Assembly: GCA_900552085.1 (NCBI GenBank)
Contig: URYB01000027.1
Coordinates: 1-15,003 of the forward strand
Source of the DNA: an uncultured Lachnobacterium sp.
Lineage (GTDB): Bacteria > Bacillota > Clostridia > Lachnospirales > Lachnospiraceae
DNA: 15,003 nucleotides
Reading direction: 5' to 3'
Below, one piece after another: positions 7,258 to 14,898 of this stretch. Numbering within the stretch: the first letter of the stretch is position 1; the number at the start of each line of letters is the position of its first letter. The position numbers and the translations under genes were made by a program. The notes beneath the pieces were generated by a model. The model had not been told where the DNA came from, searched no databases, and worked only from the letters and a program-made list of their open reading frames with translations.

Positions 7258-7938
7258 TTATCCTTTTTTCTCTACGAACATGAGTAGGAAACTGATCAGA
7301 AGCAGTCCACTGGATACCCAGATGATGTGGAATCCATATCGGATGGAAAGGTTTCCGCCGATACCTGCGCCGAGTCCGAAGAATAAGATGATTCCGAAAT
7401 AGTACAGTGCTTTTTTGAGTTTCTCGGTATCATGGGTGTGGAGGTAGCTGGTGAAAGCTTCGGTTCCACTGCGGAGATTTCCGATGCACATGGTACTTGC
7501 ATAGGAGTAACCGCTTACTTTCCGGAAGGTCTGTACCTGCATCGCGCACGCAAAAGATACGAGTGCGGTTGCGAGGAGATCTAATTTGGCCGGCATAAAT
7601 CCAACGGCAAACAGGATGATAATTTCCATAAGCAGAATTCCCTGCCGCCAGTGCAGACGCTTGGCATATTTAAACAACATATGGATACGCTCTGCAAAAA
7701 ATACACCTCCGGCAAATGCCAGCAACGGGAACAGATAACGCAGTACATCCAGCCATTCGCCCATCATCAGGTGCGTACTCATGAGTACGATGTTTCCGGT
7801 CTGTGCGTTGGAGAATACTTCATTTCTCGTAAAATATGTATACGCATCCTGAAATCCACCGGACAATGCCAGAAATACACTGGTAATAAACGCTTCGGAC
7901 ATCTGAATGTCTTCCTGCATCTGGTTGTCGAATTTCAT
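7258..7938 (-). CDS. YoaK/DUF1275-family membrane protein
   Basis: 226-residue protein with about six hydrophobic segments and the DUF1275 hallmarks GGFQDAYTY (27-35), NAQTGN (44-49) and TMCIGNLRSG (149-158), which contains the family's T-x-x-x-GN pattern. The family is widespread in bacteria, and its transported substrate or role is unknown. I start at ATG 7938 because AAGGGAAG lies about 8 bp upstream. In-frame starts further up (7977, 7986) have no ribosome binding site and would fall within or very near the predicted transcript start. It is preceded by the C39 peptidase gene and its own promoter. Confidence 0.85.
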   Translation of the reverse strand: MKFDNQMQEDIQMSEAFITSVFLALSGGFQDAYTYFTRNEVFSNAQTGNIVLMSTHLMMGEWLDVLRYLFPLLAFAGGVFFAERIHMLFKYAKRLHWRQGILLMEIIILFAVGFMPAKLDLLATALVSFACAMQVQTFRKVSGYSYASTMCIGNLRSGTEAFTSYLHTHDTEKLKKALYYFGIILFFGLGAGIGGNLSIRYGFHIIWVSSGLLLISFLLMFVEKKG

Positions 7939-7995
7939 TAAACTCACTTCCCTTACAACATTTTTCGTGGTATTCATTGGCCACAAACTTTGTTT

Positions 7996-8024
7996 ATTAT
8001 AGAATGGTTTCTATTGAAATGCAA
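7996..8024 (-). promoter_or_regulatory. Promoter of the DUF1275 gene
   Basis: On the minus strand TTGCAT (8024-8019), a 17-bp spacer and a perfect TATAAT (8001-7996). The predicted start is near 7989, leaving a leader of about 50 nt before ATG 7938. A short perfect palindrome ACAAACTTTGT (7983-7993) sits on the predicted start and could be an operator. The promoter overlaps the sequence just after the peptidase stop codon. Confidence 0.6.
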
Positions 8025-8037
8025 CCCTTCGGAACAT

Positions 8038-8838
8038 TCATCTATTTTTCTCATATACCCAGAGATTTTTGGTCTGCGCCATCAATTTTTCTACATCCCA
8101 GGTTCTGTCGCTGTTTTTTGGGCTGTTTGGATCATGTACCTGAATGCTGCCGTCAGATGCTACAGCGGTCAGCACGATATAATGGCCGGTCGTTGTAAAA
8201 TCTCCCGGTCCCATAATGCAGATAATCGGATGCCCTTCTTCCAGCTTTTTCCGGATCAGATCTGCGTCAAGTCCGAGTTCTTTTGCCGACAAACCAAGTT
8301 CCGATGCAAGTCCGGTCATCATGCTCCACTCCGAGCCGCTTCCCTTCACATAATAGCCTTCCGCTTCCGCACGCTTTGCGACTTCATAGGGATTCATCGA
8401 AGTATCGCCGGTAAGCCCCACATACACCATGGAAAGTGCAGTCGGGCCACATCCTGTCACAGCAAGAAAATCACCTCCATAAGACCGGTAGCCCCAACGC
8501 TCGTCCCACTGCAGAAAAAGCGGTATCTCGCCAGCATTTACATCCGCAGATACATCAATCGCCGCATTATCATCTTTCTTTGTTTTGTAATCAAGTACAA
8601 ATTGTCTTGCCTCCTCATTTCTCTCATATAGGTCAATGAGGCTTTGCGGATAATCCTCTTTTTCCAAAGTCCGGCTCGTAACAAGCCCCTGCCCCAATCG
8701 CACGATCACATTTTGTATTGTCGATAAATGCGTCAACAGCGCAACAAGAAGCAACAGTATGGCAAACAATGAAATACATCGGTTCCGTATCTGTCTCTGC
8801 CGTCTTCTTCTTTTACTTTTTCTGCTTGTCTGCTGCAT
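8038..8838 (-). CDS. Membrane-anchored C39-like papain-fold cysteine peptidase
   Basis: 266 residues. A very basic N-terminus (RKSKRRRRQRQ) is followed by one membrane helix (about 21-40), which implies a C-terminal domain outside the cell. That domain starts near LFLQWDERWG (107-116) and shows the C39-like order: Cys130 in TGCGPTALSM, His219 in GHYIVL and Asp236 in HDPNSP, with Gln110 a candidate oxyanion residue. There is no ABC transporter fusion, so it is not a bacteriocin exporter. The family (peptidase C39-like, PF13529) comprises cell-surface hydrolases of mostly unknown substrate. It lies downstream of a VanRS-like system, with a promoter carrying a repeat array for such a regulator, so it is the probable output of that system. 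Ribosome binding site AAAAGGGG precedes ATG 8838. Confidence 0.85.
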   Translation of the reverse strand: MQQTSRKSKRRRRQRQIRNRCISLFAILLLLVALLTHLSTIQNVIVRLGQGLVTSRTLEKEDYPQSLIDLYERNEEARQFVLDYKTKKDDNAAIDVSADVNAGEIPLFLQWDERWGYRSYGGDFLAVTGCGPTALSMVYVGLTGDTSMNPYEVAKRAEAEGYYVKGSGSEWSMMTGLASELGLSAKELGLDADLIRKKLEEGHPIICIMGPGDFTTTGHYIVLTAVASDGSIQVHDPNSPKNSDRTWDVEKLMAQTKNLWVYEKNR

Positions 8839-8880
8839 AAAAATACCCCTTTTCCAATGATTTACTTATAGTAAACCACA

Positions 8881-8931
8881 AGTATAAGGGGTGTTCTTAA
8901 CTGTATTCTGTCAAAATTCTTACAAACTTCT
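8881..8931 (-). promoter_or_regulatory. Repeat-array promoter of the C39-like peptidase (putative VanR-type box)
   Basis: On the minus strand the core AGAA recurs four times, starting at 8931, 8920, 8909 and 8897. The steps are 11, 11 and 12 bp, with surrounding consensus TTTGTAAGAAT (units resemble TTTAAGAAG, TTTGTAAGAAT, TTTGACAGAAT, AGTTAAGAAC). A -10 box TATACT (8886-8881) begins 14 bp after the last TTAAGA hexamer starts. Direct repeats one helical turn apart just upstream of a -10 box without a matched -35 are typical of promoters activated by OmpR-family regulators. The transcript would start near 8874. Confidence 0.6.
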
Positions 8932-8949
8932 TAAATCGGCCGTTTCACA

Positions 8950-10041
8950 TCAGTTTTCTTTCAGTCCGCCGGGAAGTTCTATAATAAACTGAATTTCTTC
9001 CACCCTGCTCTGGCAGCGAATCGTTCCTCCATGCAGTTCTACAATCTCACGCGTTACTGCAAGTCCCAGGCCGGAACCTCCGGTATCGGAATTTCTCGAA
9101 CTATCCATACGAAAAAACTGTTCAAAAATATGCTCCTGCATTTCTTCCGGAATTGTTTTTCCGTGGTTTGTTGTGACGATCCGGATGTTGCCCTCCGGTG
9201 TTTTGTTCATGGAAACCTCGATCGTCGTATCCAGATAACTATAATTTACAATGTTTTTCAACAGATTATCAAAAACACGTTCCATCTTTTCCACATCGCA
9301 AAGCATCTCAATATGATCTTCAATCTGCAGCCTGGCCGTCAGATTTTTCTTTCGGAATTCCTGTGCAAATTCACTTACCATCTGCTCTAACATCATGGAC
9401 AGATTGATTTTCGACTTTTCGAGAAACATATGGGTAAAATTAAATCTGGTTATGTCGAAAAATTCATTGATTAAGTCCTCTAAATGCAGCGCTTTTTTCA
9501 ATGCAATATCAATGTATTTTTTCCGGGCATCCTCCGGTATATCCGACTCCTGACTGACAAGTGTCAGATATCCGATCACCGAAGTGAGCGGTGTCTTCAA
9601 GTCATGTGCCATATACATGATCATATCGTTTTTGCGCTGATTTGCTTCTTTGGCCGCCTGCGCATTTGTATAATTCTGCAACCGCACCTGATTCATCTGC
9701 CGCTCCAGCTCGGTAAACTGCTTCGGAAGTTCGATCAGCTCATTTTTATCGGAATACATTTTTGGAACTGACATCTGTACCTTTTCCATGCCATCCGCGA
9801 TTTTGGCGAACATACGCAGCGCATCGGCAATGGCAATCAGAAACACGCACACAAACGTGATCGTGACAACATGTGCCTGCATCCACTTAAAGATCAGATA
9901 CCCCGGATCCTCCGGATACCACACGATCTGACTGCAGAGAAATGCACCGACGATATACCCTACCGCAAGGATACAGATGCACAAAAACATATGGAAAAAA
10001 TATCGTCTTCGCCATTGGCGCAACAATTCTGCTTTATTCAT
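8950..10041 (-). CDS. VanS-like sensor histidine kinase
   Basis: 363 residues with two membrane helices (about 15-37 and 55-75) and only a short external loop between them (about 18 residues), so sensing is probably at or in the membrane. The kinase core is strongly VanS-like: His146 in MAHDLKTPLTSVIGYL, then KALHLEDLINEFFDITRF. The N box has Asn259 and Asn263. The G1 region reads TNHGKTIP (291-298), as in VanS (NTG type) rather than DNGxGI. The G2 box SGLGLAV is normal. The start ATG 10041 lies 3 bp after the regulator's stop codon, with its ribosome binding site (GGAGGAG) inside the regulator's last codons. No vanHAX-type resistance genes are present, so it should not be read as glycopeptide resistance. 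Confidence 0.9.
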   Translation of the reverse strand: MNKAELLRQWRRRYFFHMFLCICILAVGYIVGAFLCSQIVWYPEDPGYLIFKWMQAHVVTITFVCVFLIAIADALRMFAKIADGMEKVQMSVPKMYSDKNELIELPKQFTELERQMNQVRLQNYTNAQAAKEANQRKNDMIMYMAHDLKTPLTSVIGYLTLVSQESDIPEDARKKYIDIALKKALHLEDLINEFFDITRFNFTHMFLEKSKINLSMMLEQMVSEFAQEFRKKNLTARLQIEDHIEMLCDVEKMERVFDNLLKNIVNYSYLDTTIEVSMNKTPEGNIRIVTTNHGKTIPEEMQEHIFEQFFRMDSSRNSDTGGSGLGLAVTREIVELHGGTIRCQSRVEEIQFIIELPGGLKEN

Positions 10042-10044
10042 CCT

Positions 10045-10797
10045 CTACTCCTCCAATTTGTATCCAATGCCCCAGACGGTCTTGATAAACTTCGGTTTTC
10101 TGCTGTTTTCATGCATTTTCTCCCGTATCCTGCTGATATGCACAAACACCGTATTGTTGCTGTCATAATACTTTTCTTTCCAGACACTTTCAAACAATTC
10201 TTCGGAAGTGACCGCCTCATTCAAGTGCTGACAAAGATAACGCAGAATTTCAAATTCGATCGGTGTAAATTCCAGATTTTCGCCATATAAGCTGCAGGTG
10301 TGGGTGTTCACATTTACCTCCAGTCCCCGGATATCGTAAATCTCCCCGGAATTTTCCGGTTCACTTTCTCCCGGCTCTGATGTTGTCGGATGATCCCCTG
10401 TTTGTGTCACACCTGCTGCCTGATTATATTGTTTCGCCCTGCGCAACTGGCCTTTGACTCTTGCCAGTAGTTCCAAAGGCTGAAACGGCTTCGTGATATA
10501 ATCATCGGCACCAAGCATGATTCCGTTGATCTTGTCCGTCTCTTCTATTTTAGCTGTCAGCATGATCACCGGGAAAAAATATTTCTCCCGAATCTTCCGA
10601 CACAGCGTAAAGCCGTCCACATCCGGCAACATCACATCCAGAATTGCCAGATCAATGTGTTCTCTTTCAATGCAATCCAAAGCATCCTGCCCGCAATAAA
10701 ATTTAAATACACGGTATCCCTCACTTGAAAGGTACACTTCCAGAAGATCCGTGATTTCTTTTTCGTCATCTACAATAAGAATGTTCCATGTATCCAT
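10045..10797 (-). CDS. VanR-like response regulator (OmpR family)
   Basis: 250 residues from ATG 10797. The receiver domain has Asp10/Asp11, phosphorylation site Asp54 in AILDVMLPD, Thr81 and Lys103 (TKPF). The OmpR-type winged helix ends in FIKTVWGIGYKLEE. Between them is an unusually long acidic, Ser/Pro/Thr-rich linker (about residues 122-152, with TTSEPGESEPENSGE) that looks flexible. The frame stays open to an ATG at 10851, but that codon abuts a terminator T run and has no ribosome binding site. An AAGGGA stretch lies about 12 bp before 10797, so the start is likely but not certain. It forms an operon with the VanS-like kinase and is the natural candidate to bind the repeat array at 8881-8931. 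Confidence 0.9.
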   Translation of the reverse strand: MDTWNILIVDDEKEITDLLEVYLSSEGYRVFKFYCGQDALDCIEREHIDLAILDVMLPDVDGFTLCRKIREKYFFPVIMLTAKIEETDKINGIMLGADDYITKPFQPLELLARVKGQLRRAKQYNQAAGVTQTGDHPTTSEPGESEPENSGEIYDIRGLEVNVNTHTCSLYGENLEFTPIEFEILRYLCQHLNEAVTSEELFESVWKEKYYDSNNTVFVHISRIREKMHENSRKPKFIKTVWGIGYKLEE

Positions 10798-10852
10798 ATC
10801 TGTCGTTTTATCCCTTCTTACATTCCGAACTCTTTTCTTATCATAACACATT

Positions 10853-10888
10853 AAAAAAGCCGGCGAAATCTCATTCGCCAGCTTTTTT
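10853..10888 (-). terminator. Terminator upstream of the VanR-like gene
   Basis: A near-perfect inverted repeat: AAAAAAGC, C, GGCGAA on one side and TTCGCC, A, GCTTTTTT on the other, with one mismatch. It is flanked by A and T runs, so it can work in both directions. It serves the GLUG-protein transcription unit. It lies 12 nt after the TGA of the 54-codon in-frame stretch but almost 180 nt after the TAA of the GLUG gene itself. Confidence 0.85.
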
Positions 10889-10900
10889 CAAATTTAAAAC

Positions 10901-11065
10901 TCATATATGTGGTTTTACTTCATACGCTTCCTGCTTTTTTCCCCATTGATTGTCTCCGTCGCTCGGTTTCATCCCCACATGCAAAATAAGTACTACTCCA
11001 GCCAGAACCGGAATAAGAAGTATGCTTATAACTGCAATGCAGACCCCGGCATTATCGAAAATATC
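10901..11065 (-). other. 54-codon in-frame open stretch after the GLUG gene stop, encoding a membrane segment
   Basis: Immediately after the TAA (11068-11066) of the GLUG-repeat protein the same frame stays open for 54 codons to TGA 10903-10901. The translation begins DIFDNAGVCIAV, continues with a hydrophobic stretch of about 22 residues (ISILLIPVLAGVVLIL) and ends in a polar tail (QWGKKQEAYEVKPHI). There is no ATG near its beginning. The operon terminator sits 12 nt behind its stop, as expected if this were the true 3' end of the coding unit. It could be a C-terminal membrane anchor cut off by a nonsense mutation, a read-through extension, or a tiny gene with a non-standard start. No LPxTG motif is visible. 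Confidence 0.4.
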
Positions 11066-12655
11066 TTACTTCTCTTTATTATTTTTCAGGATCATTCGTT
11101 TCTGTTTACTTGAATATGTCCAAAACTTTGAACTTAATTTTGAACAATTACCGGCTGTGATGGCAGAAACCTTTTTCGCAGTACCGATATAAGGCTTCCA
11201 ATCAAAGTCCTGTCCTCCGTAAGCTTTTCCTGAACCTGTATAGTAATTGTCAAAAACATTTCGTTTTCGTGCATCATAAGAACCTGTATAGTAACCGAGC
11301 ACTTCTCCCTTGAATATCTTCTTGGAAGAACCTGTCACCTTTCCTGTGGAATAATTATATCGAATAAACTTATCGAATACGGATGCACTTCCAACCAGTC
11401 CACCAACATATGACAATTTTTTCGCTGACAGGGATACCGCGCCGGTATTGTAGCAATTCTGTACATTTGCGGTTGCCTGTCCTGCCAGACCACCTACAGC
11501 CGCGTCGCCGCCGGACTTCACATTCACAGTGACTTTTCCCTTATTATAGGACTGTGTGATATCATTGACGATTACTGCCACACCTCCTACAACGGCGCTG
11601 CGCGGTGCATTTGCTGTCACTGTAATGGCTCCCGTATTGAAGGATTTTACCATCTTTGTTCCGATATAGGTCGTTTCACCGACCACGCCTGCTACATCGA
11701 TTCCGGTCATATTTGATGCATTCGCGTTCAATGTGATCTTACCGGTATTCGAGCAGGAATCGATTCCACTATTGCTATCTCCTATGACACCGGCGATATT
11801 CGCTTTTGTCCCGAATCCTTCTGCTGCCTTTTCAATCGTACAGGTGATTGCTCCGGTATTTTTACAATTTTTGACTGCTTTTTTTCCATAAAAGGAATTT
11901 GCTACACCGGATATTGTAAATTCATTTCCGCCCCATTCGTCACTCGGCTTATAAGTGACCTTGATCGTTCCTTTATTGGTACAATTCTGTAATAGTGACT
12001 TTGATGAACTGCCGGATGCAATCCTTGTGATTCCTCCGACATCGCAGGAAGGCGAGATATCTGCTGTTCCTCTGGCATCAACTGTGATATTGATAGCATT
12101 CACACAATTCTTTATCACTGCCTTTTCATCATTCGCATGTACGATTCCGCCAATATAAGCAGCTTCCCCCTTGACGGAGATCTTTCCGGAGGTTTTGATC
12201 TGATCAAAGGTACAGTTCGTAGCGCTGCATACCAATGTTCCTATCGTTCCACCATCCTGAAGATTAATATCTACACCGGTAACAGAGATATTTTTAAATA
12301 CGGCACCGTTCGCATATCCGAAAATACCTGCATTCTCAGCCCAGCTTGAGCTCTTGTAAGTATAACCGGTCAGCTTGTGCCCTTTTCCATCAAGCTGTCC
12401 CTTAAATGGATGCTCTCTGTCCCCAAACAGATGAAAATCTGCGGACAATTTGATATCCTTTGCAAGATAATAATTCCCTGATGGATTGCTCTCCATCGCC
12501 TTTAAATCCTCTACTGTCGAGACCGCGGTTGCTTTTGCTGCCTTCACATTCACCGATAAAGCTTCTACCTTTATATCCGGTGCTGCTAATACAACATTTG
12601 CAGGTGCAGAAAATGCCATCAATGCAGCCAAAGATAATGTCAGTATTTTTTTCAT
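11066..12655 (-). CDS. Secreted GLUG-repeat surface protein
   Basis: 529 residues with a clear signal peptide: MKK, hydrophobic core, and LAAPD near residue 25 as the probable cleavage region. An N-terminal segment (SVEDLKAMESNPSGNYYLAKDIKLS) and FKGQLDGKGHKLTG are typical of the entry to GLUG-type beta-helices. About nine to ten repeats follow, with the pattern GG(V/I)xG, then NCxNTGxIxV (for example NCKNTGAIT, SCSNTGKIT, SYNKGKVTV, NCYNTGAVS). Such solenoids occur in bacterial adhesins and surface proteins. No catalytic domain is visible and the ligand is unknown. The ending KRMILKNNKEK is common for secreted proteins of this group. Odd point: coding sequence for a membrane helix continues in frame after the stop. 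Monocistronic, with its own promoter region and terminator. Confidence 0.85.
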   Translation of the reverse strand: MKKILTLSLAALMAFSAPANVVLAAPDIKVEALSVNVKAAKATAVSTVEDLKAMESNPSGNYYLAKDIKLSADFHLFGDREHPFKGQLDGKGHKLTGYTYKSSSWAENAGIFGYANGAVFKNISVTGVDINLQDGGTIGTLVCSATNCTFDQIKTSGKISVKGEAAYIGGIVHANDEKAVIKNCVNAINITVDARGTADISPSCDVGGITRIASGSSSKSLLQNCTNKGTIKVTYKPSDEWGGNEFTISGVANSFYGKKAVKNCKNTGAITCTIEKAAEGFGTKANIAGVIGDSNSGIDSCSNTGKITLNANASNMTGIDVAGVVGETTYIGTKMVKSFNTGAITVTANAPRSAVVGGVAVIVNDITQSYNKGKVTVNVKSGGDAAVGGLAGQATANVQNCYNTGAVSLSAKKLSYVGGLVGSASVFDKFIRYNYSTGKVTGSSKKIFKGEVLGYYTGSYDARKRNVFDNYYTGSGKAYGGQDFDWKPYIGTAKKVSAITAGNCSKLSSKFWTYSSKQKRMILKNNKEK

Positions 12656-12714
12656 AGTCCTACTCCTCTCTCTGATTCTCCTATACGAAGAACCAATATA
12701 TGATATTTGTATTT

Positions 12715-12745
12715 ATCATAAGTCGTACCCCGAGGTTCAAGTCAA
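12715..12745 (-). promoter_or_regulatory. Possible promoter of the GLUG-repeat gene
   Basis: On the minus strand TTGACT (12745-12740) and TATGAT (12720-12715) are separated by 19 bp, slightly longer than ideal. The leader to ATG 12655 would be about 50 nt and includes a purine-rich GAGAGAGGAG stretch 9-18 bp before the start. Motif match only. Confidence 0.35.
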
Positions 12746-12772
12746 GAAAAATTCAGAAAATTAATTAGTGAC

Positions 12773-12790
12773 GTGCGCCGCAAGGCGCAC
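12773..12790 (-). terminator. Perfect GNRA-type hairpin behind the lipoprotein terminator
   Basis: GTGCGCC and GGCGCAC enclose the loop GCAA on the plus strand, a perfect 7-bp GC-rich stem. On the minus strand the loop reads TTGC. It follows the T-run terminator at 12793-12826 and may be a back-up or 3'-end structure. There is no T run of its own. Confidence 0.35.
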
Positions 12791-12792
12791 AT

Positions 12793-12826
12793 AAAAAAGC
12801 GGGGAAAATCATTCGCCCGCTTTTTT
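12793..12826 (-). terminator. Terminator of the SpoIID-domain/lipoprotein operon
   Basis: Inverted repeat AAAAAAGCGGG with CCCGCTTTTTT around a short AT-rich centre, with A and T runs on both sides. It begins at the base after the TAG stop of the lipoprotein gene. Its inner sequence closely resembles that of the terminator at 10853-10888. Confidence 0.85.
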
Positions 12827-13519
12827 CTACATTTTATAAGTGTACTGTGTCACCTGCAAACTTTTTTCGTTCCATACGAAGTCGACTGTGATATTCCCCA
12901 GTTCCTGCATATCCGTATCATAAATATCTGCCCACACCGTAATGCCTTCCTCTGTCAGATCCGTGGTATACAAAAGACAATCCGCAATATCTGCTTTCGT
13001 TTTATTGGCATGCGCTACCGTTTTTACCCAGTCCCAAAATGAATCCATTGGTATATGGTATGCCTCAAATCCGCTCTTATCTTTTGTTTCCAACACATGC
13101 AGTTCATCCTCGCCCGTGCCACTTCCTGTCACATTATGTAAAACGACAAGCAGTTCTTTTTCTCCGTCTTTGTCAATATCCTGCTCCTTCATCGTAATAT
13201 CCGATTCCAAATCCCTGCCGTTTTCCCAATTACACTTTGTAAAAGCATGATTCCATTCCACATATAGCGAAGTATTGTCATCTGCGTTGGCATAGATTGC
13301 AGCATCGTCGGATTCTGCGATTTTGCACCATGGTGTCTCTCTTGTCCATGTATCATAATCTACAATACTGTCCGGTAATTCGGCAGGTACTTCTTCCTGC
13401 GTTACTTTTTCCTGTGTAAGCGGAAATGCCGGAGTCTGTTCGACTTCTGTTTTACCACAAGCTACAATGTTGACAGCTAACAGAATGCATTCGATCATTA
13501 CAATTTTTGTCTTGTTCAT
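12827..13519 (-). CDS. Predicted lipoprotein of unknown function
   Basis: 230 residues. A short basic N-terminus and hydrophobic stretch end in the lipobox IVAC with Cys21, followed by a Thr/Glu/Pro-rich linker, so the protein is probably lipid-anchored outside the membrane. The mature part has a calcium-loop-like DIDKDGEKEL motif (about 114-123) followed by LVVLHNVTGSGTGEDELHVLE, resembling a widespread unnamed family of clostridial secreted proteins. I do not recognise a catalytic motif. The start is uncertain: AGAGG lies about 13 bp before ATG 13519, which is long. It follows the SpoIID-domain gene by 20 bp and is immediately followed by a terminator, so the two form one operon. Confidence 0.75.
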   Translation of the reverse strand: MNKTKIVMIECILLAVNIVACGKTEVEQTPAFPLTQEKVTQEEVPAELPDSIVDYDTWTRETPWCKIAESDDAAIYANADDNTSLYVEWNHAFTKCNWENGRDLESDITMKEQDIDKDGEKELLVVLHNVTGSGTGEDELHVLETKDKSGFEAYHIPMDSFWDWVKTVAHANKTKADIADCLLYTTDLTEEGITVWADIYDTDMQELGNITVDFVWNEKSLQVTQYTYKM

Positions 13520-13539
13520 ATAATCATTAAAACCTCTAT

Positions 13540-14784
13540 TTATTTTTCATGTTGGCAAAGCAATGATGTTGTGGAATTATAATAATATTTCAAAATTGCT
13601 TGCCAAGATTTACCTTGTTTTGCTTTATACGCTGCACCTTCCTGACACAATCCTTTACCATGTCCTGATATTGATGTGTGAGGTCCGTTTAAATCTGAAC
13701 ATGTAACAGATTTGAGAGACGGATCTTGAGAATCAGTTTTTGTTTTTCCAGCACAATGTGCAAAGTACATTCCTTGTATATACTTATATTTTGAATTATC
13801 TTTATACACCTGAATAAATGAATACCAATCCCCGTTTATTCTATAGCATACAGTACCAACTCCATCGATCACAAATTTTGTTGTTTTTGTAGTGTCATAT
13901 CTTTGACAATGAGTTGTATCGCAGATAGTATATCCGTCAGATGCATGCTTATGACTTACTGCAGATACATATTCCAGCATTGTATTAGCTGCAACTGCTT
14001 GTGCCGCATAATAATTTTTTATCTGAGTGTCAGTCATATTTTTCGCTGTGCATTGATAATAACCCATTGCTTCACTAGCTACTACATAACACAAATACTG
14101 ATATCGTTCAACCTGTTTTTTTTGCTTTCCCACAGTAAACTTTTTTAATTTAGGAGCTGAACTAAATGAACTAGAGCGCGCACTTTGTATATCATATATA
14201 GCTTCATTAAGATTTTCTCCAGAATTGCTTATGTCCTGTTCGTTTGTGTTCTTACAAATCTTTTTTATTGTTGTTCCTTTTGACAAATAAAAACTAAATA
14301 TAGAAGCTATATCTCCTCTGCATACATCATATTTCAGATATTGTGCTACTTGATATCCATTCTTTTCTACAATCCAATCATATACATTATCTTCAAGGCC
14401 TATTATTTGGAACCGCCCATTTTTATCAGAATTAACTGTTGCTACTAATTTATTTGTATCAGATTCAAAAATCTTTATCGTTGCATCCGTAATAGGGCTT
14501 TCAGTATCTTCATCCATAACCATTCCAACTGCGTTTGATTCCTTTTCTTGTGAATATCGTTGTATGTTATTATTATTTTCTTTTAGTGATACTTTTATTT
14601 TATTATAAGAATAATCTTCAAAATTATTGTCATAGTCTTCTTGCGTAAATGTCGGAAATTCATCTCCAACATATATTGGTGTTGAATTTTCTTCTATCTT
14701 TTTTGAATCTGCAAATATATTTTCAGATCCTATGGTAGTTAATATAATACAAGCTACTATAATTGAAATGATTTTTTTTCTCAT
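13540..14784 (-). CDS. Secreted SpoIID/LytB-domain protein with a carboxypeptidase-regulatory-like domain
   Basis: 414 residues: signal peptide (1 to about 26), acidic region, a carboxypeptidase-regulatory-like beta-sandwich (about 84-145, with VGMVMDEDTESPITDATI and NGRFQI), a Ser/Asn-rich linker, then a SpoIID/LytB domain (about 225-405). The domain shows VVASEAM with Glu238 at the place of the SpoIID catalytic glutamate, AAQAVAANT (260-268), His278/His280, Cys288 and His292-Cys293 in ICDTTHCQRY (the zinc-ligand region of SpoIID), GHGKGLCQEGA (374-384) and ILKYYYN near the end. SpoIID cleaves peptidoglycan glycan strands during spore engulfment; LytB-type relatives modify or enhance lysis of the wall. 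This is not the sporulation gene itself: the added domain and neighbours differ. AT-richer than the rest of the window. Ribosome binding site AGGAGGT precedes ATG 14784. Confidence 0.8.
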   Translation of the reverse strand: MRKKIISIIVACIILTTIGSENIFADSKKIEENSTPIYVGDEFPTFTQEDYDNNFEDYSYNKIKVSLKENNNNIQRYSQEKESNAVGMVMDEDTESPITDATIKIFESDTNKLVATVNSDKNGRFQIIGLEDNVYDWIVEKNGYQVAQYLKYDVCRGDIASIFSFYLSKGTTIKKICKNTNEQDISNSGENLNEAIYDIQSARSSSFSSAPKLKKFTVGKQKKQVERYQYLCYVVASEAMGYYQCTAKNMTDTQIKNYYAAQAVAANTMLEYVSAVSHKHASDGYTICDTTHCQRYDTTKTTKFVIDGVGTVCYRINGDWYSFIQVYKDNSKYKYIQGMYFAHCAGKTKTDSQDPSLKSVTCSDLNGPHTSISGHGKGLCQEGAAYKAKQGKSWQAILKYYYNSTTSLLCQHEK

Positions 14785-14846
14785 ATCTTACCTCCTCGTT
14801 TCGCCGAATTTTTATCTTACAATTCTACATGTATCATTGTATTTGT

Positions 14847-14875
14847 AGCGTATCATAGACGCTTTGTCTTGTCAA
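14847..14875 (-). promoter_or_regulatory. Possible promoter and operator of the SpoIID-domain operon
   Basis: On the minus strand a consensus -35 TTGACA (14875-14870) is followed after 17 bp by a poor -10, TACGCT (14852-14847). The -10 lies inside an inverted repeat AGCGT-N7-ACGCT (14847-14863), which could be an operator that occludes the promoter. The leader would be about 55 nt. Confidence 0.35.
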
Positions 14876-14898
14876 TCAATATTTTGTACTTTGTAATA

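Noticed and set aside
7939..7986. Longer start for the DUF1275 protein
   Set aside because: No Shine-Dalgarno sequence precedes the upstream starts, and they sit at or near the predicted transcript start. ATG 7938 has a good site.
8950..10797. Glycopeptide resistance locus
   Set aside because: The two-component genes are VanRS-like, but no ligase, dehydrogenase or dipeptidase of the van type is present. The downstream gene is a C39-like peptidase.
10798..10851. Longer N-terminus for the VanR-like regulator starting at 10851
   Set aside because: That ATG lies at the end of the terminator T run with no ribosome binding site, and the 18 extra residues are basic and unlike receiver domains. The domain starts properly at 10797.
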